Part shown: positions 18,179 through 26,724 of the stretch, one piece after another
Numbering within the stretch: the first letter of the stretch is position 1
Layout of the letters: each line of letters opens with the position of its first letter
NCBI RefSeq assembly: GCF_003028855.1
Contig: NZ_CP028324.1
Span: 5,270,001 to 5,334,000, forward strand
Reading direction: 5' to 3'
Source: Pseudoduganella armeniaca
GTDB lineage: Bacteria > Pseudomonadota > Gammaproteobacteria > Burkholderiales > Burkholderiaceae_D
Length of the DNA stretch: 64,000 nt
Program-made: the position numbers and the translations under genes
The notes under the pieces: generated by a model
Database searches by the model: none
What the model was told of the DNA's origin: nothing
The model's input: the letters and a program-made list of their open reading frames with translations, nothing else

Positions 18179-19396
18179 ATGGAACTGACTGGTAAGAAGA
18201 TCGTCCTCGGACTGTCCGGGGGCGTGGCCTGCTACAAGGCCGCCGAACTGTGCCGTGCCCTGACGAAGGAAGGGGCCTCGGTCCAGGTCGTCATGACGGA
18301 TGCCGCACTGCATTTCATCACGGCCGTGACGATGCAGGCCCTGTCCGGCAAGCCCGTGTATTCGAGCCAGTGGGACCCGCGCGTGAACAACAATATGGCG
18401 CACATCGACGTCACCCGCGACGCCGATGCCATCGTCATCGCGCCCTGCTCCGCCGACTTCATGTTCAAGCTGGCGCACGGCGTCTGCGACGACCTGCTGT
18501 CGACGATGTGCCTGGCCCGTCCGCGCCACGTGCCGTTGCTGGTCGCGCCAGCCATGAACGTCGAGATGTGGACCAACCCGGCTACCCAACGCAACGCGCA
18601 CCAGCTGCGCGAGGACGGCATCTGCATCGTCGGCCCGGCCGCCGGCGAGCAGGCCTGCGGCGAGACCGGCATGGGGCGCATGCTCGAGCCCGAGCAGTTG
18701 CTGGCCGAGATCGTTGCCGCCTTCCAGCCCAAGGTCATGGCGGGCAAGCGTATCCTGATCACGGCCGGGCCCACGTTCGAGGCCATCGACCCGGTGCGCG
18801 GCATCACCAACCTGTCGTCCGGTAAGATGGGCTATGCCGTCGCGCGCGCCGCGCGCGAGGCCGGCGCCGAGGTGACGCTGATTTCCGGCCCGACGGCGCT
18901 GGCCACGCCGTTCGGCGTGCAGCGCATCGACGTGCAAAGCGCGCGCCAGATGATGGAGGCAGTGAACGCCGCCATCGACGGCCAGCACGTCTTCATCGCC
19001 GTCGCCGCCGTGGCCGACTGGCGCGTGAAAAACCCCAGCGCGCAAAAGGTCAAGAAGACGGGCGACGCCGCCCCGACGCTGGAGTTCGAGGAAAATCCCG
19101 ACATCCTGGCCACGATCGCCGCCCGCACCACGCTGGCCGGCCATCCGTACTGCGTCGGCTTTGCCGCCGAGTCGGAAAACCTGGTGGCATTCGGCGCCGC
19201 CAAGCGCGAGCGCAAGGGTATCCCCCTGCTGGTCGGCAATATCGGCCACCACACCTTCGGCGCCGACGACAACACGATCATCCTGTTCGACGAGCACGGC
19301 CACACGATCCTGCCGCGCGCCGACAAGCTGACCCTGGCCCGCCAGCTGATTTCCGAAATTTCCAAACGTACCAACAAGCATTCGCTTTTCCAATAA
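18179..19396 (+). CDS. coaBC: Phosphopantothenoylcysteine decarboxylase / synthetase
   Basis: 405 residues. Bifunctional coenzyme A enzyme: CoaB condenses 4'-phosphopantothenate with cysteine, CoaC decarboxylates the product using FMN. The CoaC half shows H75 (NNMAHID), the PAMNVEMW substrate motif at residues 124-131 and C160 (ACGETGMGRM). The CoaB half begins near residue 190 (KRILITAGPTFEAIDPVR) and includes SSGKMGYA and the KVKK loop. GGAGCAGCC precedes the ATG. The stop codon touches the dut start codon, indicating an operon. Confidence 0.96.
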   Translation: MELTGKKIVLGLSGGVACYKAAELCRALTKEGASVQVVMTDAALHFITAVTMQALSGKPVYSSQWDPRVNNNMAHIDVTRDADAIVIAPCSADFMFKLAHGVCDDLLSTMCLARPRHVPLLVAPAMNVEMWTNPATQRNAHQLREDGICIVGPAAGEQACGETGMGRMLEPEQLLAEIVAAFQPKVMAGKRILITAGPTFEAIDPVRGITNLSSGKMGYAVARAAREAGAEVTLISGPTALATPFGVQRIDVQSARQMMEAVNAAIDGQHVFIAVAAVADWRVKNPSAQKVKKTGDAAPTLEFEENPDILATIAARTTLAGHPYCVGFAAESENLVAFGAAKRERKGIPLLVGNIGHHTFGADDNTIILFDEHGHTILPRADKLTLARQLISEISKRTNKHSLFQ

Positions 19397-19846
19397 ATGA
19401 AATCCATCGACGTCAAGATCCTCGACCCGCGCATGAAGGACCAGCTGCCGGCCTACGCAACACCCGGAAGTGCCGGCCTCGACCTGCGCGCCTGCCTGGA
19501 CGCGCCCATCACCATCGAACCGGGCCAGACGGTGCTGGTGCCGACCGGCCTGGCGATCCACATCGGCGACCCCGGCTATGCGGCCATGATCCTGCCGCGC
19601 AGCGGCATGGGTCACAAGAACGGCATTGTTTTGGGGAATCTGGTAGGCTTGATCGATTCCGACTACCAGGGCCAGCTGATGGTGTCGACGTGGAACCGGG
19701 GACAGAGCAGCTTCACGCTGAACCCGATGGAGCGTCTCGCCCAGCTGATCGTCGTGCCCGTCCTGCAGGTGGGCTTCAACGTAGTGGAGGAATTCGGTGA
19801 CAGCGCCCGAGGCGAAGGCGGCTTCGGCAGCACCGGCAAACACTAA
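19397..19846 (+). CDS. dut: dUTP diphosphatase
   Basis: 149 residues. A trimeric dUTPase hydrolysing dUTP to dUMP and pyrophosphate, keeping uracil out of DNA and feeding dTMP synthesis. All five motifs are present, including ATPGSAGLDLRA, PRSGMGHKNGI, GLIDSDYQGQL, ERLAQLIVVP and the C-terminal RGEGGFGSTGKH that closes over the active site. It starts at the base after the coaBC stop, the common coaBC-dut arrangement. Confidence 0.97.
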   Translation: MKSIDVKILDPRMKDQLPAYATPGSAGLDLRACLDAPITIEPGQTVLVPTGLAIHIGDPGYAAMILPRSGMGHKNGIVLGNLVGLIDSDYQGQLMVSTWNRGQSSFTLNPMERLAQLIVVPVLQVGFNVVEEFGDSARGEGGFGSTGKH

Positions 19847-19869
19847 TAACAGAGACGAAGGAAGGATTC

Positions 19870-20969
19870 ATGGCAGGAACCGTCGCACCACGCATCATTT
19901 CAACCACGCGGCCAGCACTGGCCGCCCTGACGGTGGCCCTGCTGCTTTCGGCTTGCGCAACAACACCCCCGGCCTGCCTGCCCCCGTGGCGGAGCAGGCG
20001 CCCGCGGCGCCCGAGGCACCGCTGGTCACGCCGCGCATGGTCGCGGCGCGCGACGCCGTGCGCTCGATGGTGTCGCTGCAGGACCGCCTGTACCGCGTAG
20101 CGGCGCCGATCCTGATCAATAACGCCGAACTGTGCCGCACGCAGGCGCGCAGCCTGCTGGGCTTCACGGCGAAGAACAAGTGGTCTTACCCGGGCGAATA
20201 CGCCGATGCCGCCGAGGCGGTGCTGGGCTATGGCGACACGCTGCAGGTGTCCGGCGTGCTGGCCGGCAGCGGCGCCGCGCGCGCCGGCCTGCGCAAGGGC
20301 GACGAACTGGTCGCGGCGGACGGCCGCCCGCTGCCAGCGGGCCCCGGCGCGGAAACCAAGGCGGCCGCCGTGTTCGGCCCGCTGGTCTCGAAACGCGCCC
20401 AGCTGTCGATGACGATCGCGCGCGACGGCAGCAACCAGGTATTGCGCGTGCCCGTCACGCGCGCCTGCGCCATCCGCGTCGACCTGGGCAATGCGGACAA
20501 CGTCAATTCGTATGCGGACGGTTCGCGCGTGGCCGTCACGCGCGGCATGATCGAGTTCGCCCAGACCGACGAGGCCATCGCCTACGTGCTGGCCAAGGAC
20601 ATCGCCCACAACGTGCTGGGTCACGCGAGCAGCTTGCGCAACACGGCCACGATCGGCAGCATGATCGACAACCTGACGTCGGTCCGGCCCGACCTGACCC
20701 TCCTGATCGGCACCTCGGGCATCCGGCCGCTGCCGGCCGACATGGAAGCGGCGGCGGACAAGCTGGCGCTGTACATGCTGGCCCGGGCCGGCTATCCGAT
20801 CGAACGCTACAACAGCTTCTGGCAGCGCCTGGCCGGGCAATATCCGTCTTCCGTGCTGAACGGCTACACGGCGATCCACCCCAACCTGGGCCAGCGCGTG
20901 GTATTCAACGACAAGATCGTGGCCGAGATCCGCGCCAAGCAGGCCGCCAAGAAACGGCTGGTGCCGTGA
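19870..20969 (+). pseudogene. M48-like lipoprotein with PDZ domain, frameshift in C-run, degenerate zinc motif
   Basis: The frame from ATG 19870 gives a lipoprotein signal (TVALLLSAC, lipobox Cys about residue 33) followed by ATTPP; the frame then has to shift at the C5 run 19966-19970 to continue GLPAPVAEQAPAAPEAP. One missing C explains it; the corrected protein is about 366 residues. Domains: an N-terminal helical part, a PDZ-like segment (VSGVLAGSGAARAGLRKGDE), and an M48-like region. The zinc motif expected as HExxH reads KDIAH (in LAKDIAHNVLGH), so first His and Glu are replaced, while the distal ExxAD-like EAAADKLALYML remains. It is probably an outer-membrane-anchored, catalytically dead or altered M48 relative. 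The stop overlaps the next start. Confidence 0.75.
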
Positions 20970-21370
20970 TGCGCCGCCCGGCCGCCCTCTTGCTGTCTCT
21001 GCTGTGCCTGCCGCTGACGGCCCAGGCCGCGCCATGGACCAAGGCGCGCACCGACAAGGACGGCACGCTGTATGTGGACAAGGCATCGATCCGCAAGGTC
21101 GAGGCGGGGCGCAAGGCCTGGACCCTGGAATCGTTCCGCAAGCCGCAATCGGCGCCGGACGGCAAGCAATACCTGTCCGTGCGGGCCCAGCAGCTGTACG
21201 ACTGCGAGGCCCGCACCGTCACCCTGCAATCGCAGCTGTTCTACCCGGAGCCGATGGCCAAGGGCGAGATCGTCGGCACCTATAAATTCGAAGCCTTCGA
21301 CGCCGAAACGGTCGAGCCCGGCAGCCGCTACGACGGCGCCATGAAGCTGATCTGCGGCCGCGCCCGTTAG
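20969..21370 (+). CDS. Small secreted protein, surface-adhesin E-like
   Basis: 133 residues, start overlapping the previous stop (TGATG at 20967-20971). An N-terminal signal peptide ends near LPLTAQAAPW. The mature part has the pattern of the surface-adhesin E family: a small beta-sandwich with two conserved cysteines (YDCEARTV and MKLICGRAR), probably disulphide-bonded, and the YVDKASIRK start. The family name comes from Haemophilus protein E; an adhesin role here is not shown. It is coupled to the M48-like lipoprotein, so both probably act in the envelope. Confidence 0.65.
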   Translation: MRRPAALLLSLLCLPLTAQAAPWTKARTDKDGTLYVDKASIRKVEAGRKAWTLESFRKPQSAPDGKQYLSVRAQQLYDCEARTVTLQSQLFYPEPMAKGEIVGTYKFEAFDAETVEPGSRYDGAMKLICGRAR

Positions 21371-21410
21371 CTGACCGACATGCTTTCGGCGGCCATAGTA
21401 TAGTTTGCCG

Positions 21411-22430
21411 ATGGACAGCATCGACCTCGAAGTACTCAAGACCAGCGCCGCCTGGATCGCGGCGGGACACCGCTGCGAACTCGTCACCGTCATCAAGACC
21501 TGGGGCTCCAGCCCCCGCCCCATCGGCGCCACCCTGGCCATCTGCGACGACGGCCGCGTGGTCGGCTCGGTCTCCGGCGGCTGTATCGAGGATGACCTGA
21601 TCGCGCGCGTGCGCAGCGAAGGCATCACGCGCACGCTGCCGGAGATCGTCAGCTACGGCATCACGGCCGACGAGGCCCACCGTTTCGGCCTGCCTTGCGG
21701 CGGCACGATCGAGCTGGCCATCGAGCCGCTGGGGCCGGACAGCCGCATCGCCGAACTGCTGGGCCGGCTCGAGCAGCACCAGCTGGTCGAGCGCCACGTC
21801 GACCTGCGCACGGGCGCCGTCAGCCTGCACAAGGCTGCCGCCAGTGCCGTGCTGACCTTGAGCGACGACGCCCTCGTCACCCAGCACGGCCCGCGCTGGC
21901 GCCTGCTGGTCATCGGCGCCGGCCAGCTGTCGCGCTTTGTTGCCCAGATCGCCAGCGCGATGGATTACCACGTCACGGTGTGCGACCCGCGCGAGGAATA
22001 CCGCAGCGGCTGGACGTTGCCGGAAGTGCGGCTGGTGCATGCGATGCCGGACGACCTCGTACTGGAAATGAAACTCGACAAGCGCAGCGCCGTCGTCGCG
22101 CTGACGCACGACCCGAAGCTGGACGACCTGGCGCTGATGGAAGCGCTGAAGTCGGATGCGTTCTACGTGGGTGCGATCGGTTCGCGCGCCAACAACGCCA
22201 AGCGGCGCGAGCGCCTGCTGCAGTTCGACCTGACCCCGGCCCAGCTGGACCGCCTGCACGGCCCCGTCGGCCTGTACATCGGCAGCAAGACGCCGGCGGA
22301 AATCGCCATCTCGATCCTGGCCGAGATGACGGCGGTTAAGAACGGCGTCCCACGCGAACTGCAGGTCAACCACGCCGCCGCGCTGGAAGCGCCCGGCACC
22401 TCCGCCTGCGCCATCACGCTGCAAAGCTAG
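21411..22430 (+). CDS. xdhC: XdhC family protein
   Basis: 339 residues from the ATG at 21411; a TTG two codons upstream is also possible. The N-terminal XdhC/CoxI domain contains IKTWGSSPRPIGA and GSVSGGCIEDD; the C-terminal Rossmann-like domain contains LLVIGAGQLSRFVA and ends around IGSKTPAEIAISILAEM. XdhC proteins bind molybdenum cofactor, promote its sulfuration and load it into xanthine dehydrogenase-type enzymes. No molybdoenzyme genes are in the window, so the client is elsewhere. The gene stands alone, followed by a cluster of repeats. Confidence 0.9.
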   Translation: MDSIDLEVLKTSAAWIAAGHRCELVTVIKTWGSSPRPIGATLAICDDGRVVGSVSGGCIEDDLIARVRSEGITRTLPEIVSYGITADEAHRFGLPCGGTIELAIEPLGPDSRIAELLGRLEQHQLVERHVDLRTGAVSLHKAAASAVLTLSDDALVTQHGPRWRLLVIGAGQLSRFVAQIASAMDYHVTVCDPREEYRSGWTLPEVRLVHAMPDDLVLEMKLDKRSAVVALTHDPKLDDLALMEALKSDAFYVGAIGSRANNAKRRERLLQFDLTPAQLDRLHGPVGLYIGSKTPAEIAISILAEMTAVKNGVPRELQVNHAAALEAPGTSACAITLQS

Positions 22431-22467
22431 CTCAAAAGCAAGAACCGGCTGGCAGAACCGCCGAGCC

Positions 22468-22641
22468 CGTGTCAACATCGGGGTCAGGCACGCAACCCGA
22501 CACGGCCCCGGCCGTAGCCGACCACTACTGCTGAGTTCGTGTCCCACCGCGGGGTCAGTCACCATTTCGGGACACGGGCTGAGCCGTACTACAGCCGAGC
22601 TAGTGTCTCACTTTGGTGACTGACCCCGGGGTGGGACACGG
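22468..22641. repeat. Cluster of three related GTGTC/GGGGTCA repeat units
   Basis: Three copies of a roughly 40-base unit. 22538-22563 reads CGTGTCCCACCGCGGGGTCA followed by GTCACC. 22602-22641 is a near-identical inverted copy (reverse complement GTGTCCCACCCCGGGGTCAG). The unit at about 22468-22490 is more diverged (CCCGTGTCAACATCGGGGTC). Inverted neighbouring units resemble REP/BIME elements. They fill the xdhC-EamA spacer. Confidence 0.7.
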
Positions 22642-22663
22642 GCCCGGCCATAACATTAATCCT

Positions 22664-23548
22664 ATGTCCACCGCCAATCTGCTCCGCTTGTTTTTGCTGG
22701 CCGCCATCTGGGGCGGCTCCTTCCTGTTCATGCGCATCGCCGCACCCGTGCTGGGGCCGGGCTGGCTGATCGAGTTGCGCGTCGTGTTTGCCGCGCTGTT
22801 CCTGGCCGCGATCGCACTGGTGCTGAAGAAGTCGCTACACCTGCGCAAGTACTGGAAGCACTTCCTCATTCTCGGCCTGTTCAATGCCGCGATTCCGTTC
22901 GTGCTGTTCGCCTATGCGGCCAAGACGCTGTCGGCCTCGCTGTTGTCCGTGTTGAACGCCACCGCGCCCATGTGGGCCGCGCTGATCGCCGCCGTGTGGC
23001 AGCGCCATATGGTGAGCCCGCGCGTGTTGCTGGGTCTTGTGCTGGGCACGCTGGGCGTTGCGCTGCTGGTGGGCATGGACCGGCTCAGCACGCAGGACGG
23101 CGCCCTGCTGGCCATCGGCGCCGCCTTGCTGGCGCCGTTCAACTACGGCATCGCCACCGTGTACGCCAAGTCGGCTCCGGCCGTCGAGCCATTCTCCAAT
23201 GCCCACGGCAGCATGTGGGCGGGCGCCCTGCTGACCTTGCCGTCGCTGCTGATGTTTCCCCAGCCGGCGCAGCCTTCGCCCGGCATCCTGGCGGCCGCCT
23301 TGGCGCTGGGCGTGTTGTGCAGCGGCGTGGCCTACTTGCTGTATTACGGCCTGGTGCGCGACGTCGGGCCCACGTCGGCGCTGACGGTGACGTTCCTCAG
23401 CCCGCTGTTCGGCATCCTGTGGGGCGTGCTGTTCCTGCAAGAGCACGTTGGCTGGTACACGCTGGCCGGGGCCGCCATCGTCATCGCCGGCGTCGTGCTC
23501 GTCACGGGTTATCGGCCCGCCTGGGCGCGTGCCGAGGCGGCGACATGA
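22664..23548 (+). CDS. EamA/DMT-family transporter (first)
   Basis: 294 residues, ten predicted membrane helices in two EamA repeats, beginning MSTANLLRLFLLAAIWGGSF. Drug/metabolite transporter superfamily, typically exporting amino acids or small metabolites; the substrate cannot be read from sequence. The start at 22664 is used because earlier in-frame codons lie inside the repeat cluster. The stop overlaps the alkA start (ATGA at 23545-23548), so the two are coupled, which is not an obvious functional pairing. Confidence 0.88.
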   Translation: MSTANLLRLFLLAAIWGGSFLFMRIAAPVLGPGWLIELRVVFAALFLAAIALVLKKSLHLRKYWKHFLILGLFNAAIPFVLFAYAAKTLSASLLSVLNATAPMWAALIAAVWQRHMVSPRVLLGLVLGTLGVALLVGMDRLSTQDGALLAIGAALLAPFNYGIATVYAKSAPAVEPFSNAHGSMWAGALLTLPSLLMFPQPAQPSPGILAAALALGVLCSGVAYLLYYGLVRDVGPTSALTVTFLSPLFGILWGVLFLQEHVGWYTLAGAAIVIAGVVLVTGYRPAWARAEAAT

Positions 23549-24447
23549 CCGAAACATTCGAACTCCTGCTGCCGCCGGGCTACCGTGTCGACGACGTGTT
23601 GCAATTCCATCGCCGCGACGCGGAAAGCGTGGCCGAACAGGTCACGCCAGCATCGATCCGCAAGGGCGTGCTGCTGGACGGCGTGCCCGTCGTGCTGCAG
23701 GCGCCGTTGGCCAGCGGCCCGGTCCACTGCACGGCCGAACTGGACGGCGAATCGACGCCGGGGCTGCGCCAGCGCATCCACGACGCCCTGCGCAACGTCC
23801 TTGGCCTGCGCATCGACCCCGCGCCCTTCCTGGCCGCGATAGCGCACGATCAACTGCTGGGCCCGCAAGTGCGACGCAGGCCCGGCCTGCGGATCGTCCA
23901 GTCCGCCACCGTGTTCGAAGCGCTGACCTGGGCCATCATCGGCCAACAGATCAATCTCGCCTTCGCCATCGCCCTGCGCCGCACCTTTATCCTGCAGGCG
24001 GGACGCCAGCACAGCAGCGGCTTGTGGTGCTATCCGGAAGCGCCCGACGCGGCCCGGCTGACGCTGGACGACCTCACCAGCCGCAAGTTTTCGCGCGCGA
24101 AAGCTGAAACGCTGCTGCGCTTCGCCACGCTGGTTGCCAGCGGCGAGCTGAACCTGACACCGGGCCCGGGCAATTCCATCGACCAGATCGGCCAGCGCCT
24201 GCTGGCCGTCAAGGGCATCGGTCCCTGGACCGTCAACTACGGCCTGCTGCGCGGCTACGGCCACGGTGACTGCTCGCTGCATGGCGACGTGGCCGTGCGC
24301 ACCGCGCTGCAACGCCTGCTGGGTGAGCAAGCCAAGCCGTCCATCGCCCGCGCCGAACAATTGTTGCAGCAATACCAACCGCACCGTACGATGGCGGCGG
24401 CCCATCTGTGGGCCAGCCTTGCCAACGACCATGACAACGACAGCTGA
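23545..24447 (+). CDS. alkA: DNA-3-methyladenine glycosylase II (AlkA-like)
   Basis: 300 residues. A helix-hairpin-helix base-excision glycosylase that removes alkylated purines. The HhH motif LLAVKGIGPWTVNYGLL is followed by the expected catalytic Asp in SLHGDVAVRTALQ. An N-terminal AlkA-type domain occupies about residues 1-100. No Ada-type methyltransferase is nearby. Coupled to the upstream transporter by a four-base overlap. Confidence 0.9.
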   Translation: MTETFELLLPPGYRVDDVLQFHRRDAESVAEQVTPASIRKGVLLDGVPVVLQAPLASGPVHCTAELDGESTPGLRQRIHDALRNVLGLRIDPAPFLAAIAHDQLLGPQVRRRPGLRIVQSATVFEALTWAIIGQQINLAFAIALRRTFILQAGRQHSSGLWCYPEAPDAARLTLDDLTSRKFSRAKAETLLRFATLVASGELNLTPGPGNSIDQIGQRLLAVKGIGPWTVNYGLLRGYGHGDCSLHGDVAVRTALQRLLGEQAKPSIARAEQLLQQYQPHRTMAAAHLWASLANDHDNDS

Positions 24448-24453
24448 TAGCGC

Positions 24454-24484
24454 TTGACCCTGACGCAACGTCAGGCTTCACGAT
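24454..24484 (+). promoter_or_regulatory. MerR-type promoter/operator dyad upstream of the MerR regulator
   Basis: TTGACC at 24454-24459 is followed by the dyad CCTGACGCAACGTCAGG (24459-24475) and CACGAT (24479-24484), giving a 19-base -35/-10 spacing. A dyad inside an over-long spacer is the hallmark of MerR-activated promoters. Autoregulation by the downstream gene is inferred. Confidence 0.55.
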
Positions 24485-24512
24485 GGCACCCAGCTGATGA
24501 AGGGAGCCGCCG

Positions 24513-25523
24513 ATGTTGAAAATTGGAGAACTTGCAAGCCGCGCCGGCCTGACCGTGCGCACCTTGCACCATTACGACGATATCGGCTTGCTGTCGCCAT
24601 CGGCCCGTTCCGATGCCGGATACCGGCTGTACAGCCGCGACGACGTCGCGCGCCTGCACCAGATCCAGGCGCTGCGCCAGTTCGGCATGCCGCTGGCCGA
24701 CATCGGAACCTTGCTGGCTGGAGCCGGCATTTCTTCCGCCACCATTATCGACCGCCAACTGGCTGCGCTGGACCGGCAGATCAGCGAAGCGGCGCGCATG
24801 CGCGAGCAATTGCTGTTGATGCGCGGGCAATTGGCAACGGGAGAATCGCCGGACCTGGCTTCCTGGCTGACCACACTGGAGCAGATGAATATGTACGAAA
24901 AATATTTCTCGAAAGACGAGCTGGCAAAACTGGCGCTGTATCACGACGATGGCGTCAAGGCGGAATGGAAGCAATTGGTGGAAGACGTCGATGCATTGAT
25001 CAAATCCGCCGCGACCCCGGATCAGCCGGATGCGAAAACACTGGCATTACGCTGGATGACCATGCTCGATCGCGATACCGGCGGCGATCCATCCGTCATG
25101 GCGCGCCTGAATATCATGCATGAGCAGGAACAAGCGGTCCAGCAAAGCACTGGCATCACGCCGGCAATCCGCGACTTCATGGTGCGTGCGATGGGTGAAA
25201 TTAAACTCGACACCTGGGCCAAATACCTGACGTCCGAGGAAATGGCAAGAATGCGCCGCCATTACGCGACACGTGCCAACGAATGGCCACCGTTGATCGA
25301 AGCCATCAGCCGGCAAATGCAGGCGACTCCGACACCGGATAATGTCGATGCAAAACTGCTGGCGGGACAGTGGATGGAACTCTTCCACGACATGGTCGGC
25401 AATAATCCCGATACGCTGCCGCGCTTTCGCCGCGCCATTGAAACGGAACCGCTGCTGCGCGTGGGCCGCGGCATGACGGACGAGATGCTGGCCTGGCTGC
25501 GCGCGGCCCTGCACCGGAGTTGA
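24513..25523 (+). CDS. MerR-family regulator with TipAS-like effector domain
   Basis: 336 residues. The N-terminal winged helix (MLKIGELASRAGLTVRTLHHYDDIGLLSP) and dimerisation helix (about residues 75-115) are typical of MerR. The remaining two thirds are helical and contain two TipAS-like segments (MNMYEKYFSKDELAKLALYH and KLDTWAKYLTSEEMARMRRH), so the ligand-binding part looks duplicated. TipA-type proteins bind antibiotics or other bulky compounds. Ribosome site GAAGGGAG. The effector and target genes are unknown; the dyad upstream suggests it activates its own promoter. Base composition is lower in GC than its neighbours. Confidence 0.88.
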   Translation: MLKIGELASRAGLTVRTLHHYDDIGLLSPSARSDAGYRLYSRDDVARLHQIQALRQFGMPLADIGTLLAGAGISSATIIDRQLAALDRQISEAARMREQLLLMRGQLATGESPDLASWLTTLEQMNMYEKYFSKDELAKLALYHDDGVKAEWKQLVEDVDALIKSAATPDQPDAKTLALRWMTMLDRDTGGDPSVMARLNIMHEQEQAVQQSTGITPAIRDFMVRAMGEIKLDTWAKYLTSEEMARMRRHYATRANEWPPLIEAISRQMQATPTPDNVDAKLLAGQWMELFHDMVGNNPDTLPRFRRAIETEPLLRVGRGMTDEMLAWLRAALHRS

Positions 25524-25611
25524 GCTGACGGATTGACCACGAACACGGCCAATTCAAGCCAGGATGCGGTCTATACGCGCCAAATCCTGGCACGCCAGCG
25601 GGTTTTCGGTG

Positions 25612-26262
25612 TCAAAATCGTACCGGGCAGGAGGACATGCGCGGCTGCGGTGAGGCGGCCGGGTTCTTTTGGAAATCCGGATAGAACAAGCAGTAAGTAC
25701 CGAAAGCCGTTTTCACCTGGTAGATCTTGGCGGGGTCGTTTTCGGCGCTCCATAATTCGACCCGTGCCGCTTCGTACCATTTAAGCGGCACGGCCAGATG
25801 CGCCGCGGCAAATGCCTCGTCCATTTTTTGCCGCAGCGATTTGCCCTCCGGGCGTGACAACAGGTTTTCCCCGGGCCGGCGCAACTCCTTATCGAATTTC
25901 CCCGCCATGCCAATTAATGCAGCGGTATCGATGGTGCGGGTGATAGTGTCGGCGTCGGCCGCTGCAGTTGGCCCCGGTGACGCCTGGACCGGCGCTGGCA
26001 TTATCTCGGCAGGCGTTTCCCGCTTGCTCGGCCGCGGTGCCAACGGCTTGGACGAATGGTTCTGCGCAAGTGCCGGCGGTTGCGGCTGTGTTTTTTCCTT
26101 CAATGGCGTCACGAAGAAAACGTCGAGCCGGGATGCCGGCGCCGTTCGATCGCGCACAATCGTGCCACCCAATAGGACGCGGCCGGCCGCGATATGCAAC
26201 AAGAGTATCAGTAGCAGCGCAGCGGGACGCCGGCCGCGGCCGGTGGAAAATACCTCGTGCAT
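25612..26262 (-). CDS. Hypothetical membrane-anchored periplasmic protein
   Basis: 216 residues from the ATG at 26262 (GAGAGGG upstream). One N-terminal membrane helix (RPAALLLILLLHIAAGRVLL) is followed by a proline-rich linker (KEKTQPQPPALAQ through about residue 100) and a C-terminal domain with two cysteines (TYCLFYPDF and SSCPVRF). The layout of anchor, Pro-rich spacer and small C-terminal domain recalls TonB-like energy transducers, but no TonB signature is seen. Unknown function. It is convergent with the MerR gene, sits downstream of tRNA-fMet on the same strand, and is lower in GC than the backbone. Confidence 0.65.
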   Translation of the reverse strand: MHEVFSTGRGRRPAALLLILLLHIAAGRVLLGGTIVRDRTAPASRLDVFFVTPLKEKTQPQPPALAQNHSSKPLAPRPSKRETPAEIMPAPVQASPGPTAAADADTITRTIDTAALIGMAGKFDKELRRPGENLLSRPEGKSLRQKMDEAFAAAHLAVPLKWYEAARVELWSAENDPAKIYQVKTAFGTYCLFYPDFQKNPAASPQPRMSSCPVRF

Positions 26263-26362
26263 CGTGCCGCCCTCTCGTGCTTTTCTCGATCCATGCCAGC
26301 GCAATACGATAACGCAGCGACCTTAAGAAAAGATGAATATAAATTGACAACACCGCGAGCAC

Positions 26363-26399
26363 AAAAAAGCCGTCATCGCTTGACGCTGATGACGGCTTT
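26363..26399 (-). terminator. Intrinsic terminator of the tRNA-fMet transcript
   Basis: On the minus strand AAAGCCGTCATC, loop AGCGTCAAGC, GATGACGGCTTTTTTG. It begins eight bases after the tRNA 3' end. Confidence 0.88.
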
Positions 26400-26406
26400 C
26401 GGAATT

Positions 26407-26483
26407 TGGTTGCGGGGACAGGATTTGAACCTGTGACCTTCGGGTTATGAGCCCGACGAGCTGCCAGACTGCTCCACCCCGCG
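26407..26483 (-). tRNA. metY: Initiator tRNA-Met (CAU)
   Basis: 77 nt with encoded CCA. The minus strand starts CGCGGGGTGGAGCAG, has anticodon arm CGGGCTCATAACCCG and ends CCCCGCAACCA. The unpaired C1-A72 ends and three consecutive G-C pairs in the anticodon stem mark the initiator type, closely similar to E. coli tRNA-fMet. Confidence 0.96.
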
Positions 26484-26724
26484 TCTGATGAACGTATTAT
26501 AGGGCAGCGCCAGCAATTAGGCAATATCAATCCTCGCTTCACGCATGATAGAACGAATTTATTTACGGCCGGGGCCGCCAGCGGCCCACGCGCCAGTACG
26601 CGACGGCCGCCAATCGGTGTAAAGTAAGCATCAGACAAACCGGGACACGCCTTCGCCACGGGGCCGCGCGATCATGCCGGCCCCGTCCGTTTGCTGGCGT
26701 CCCCTACAGCCACTCACGAGATCT

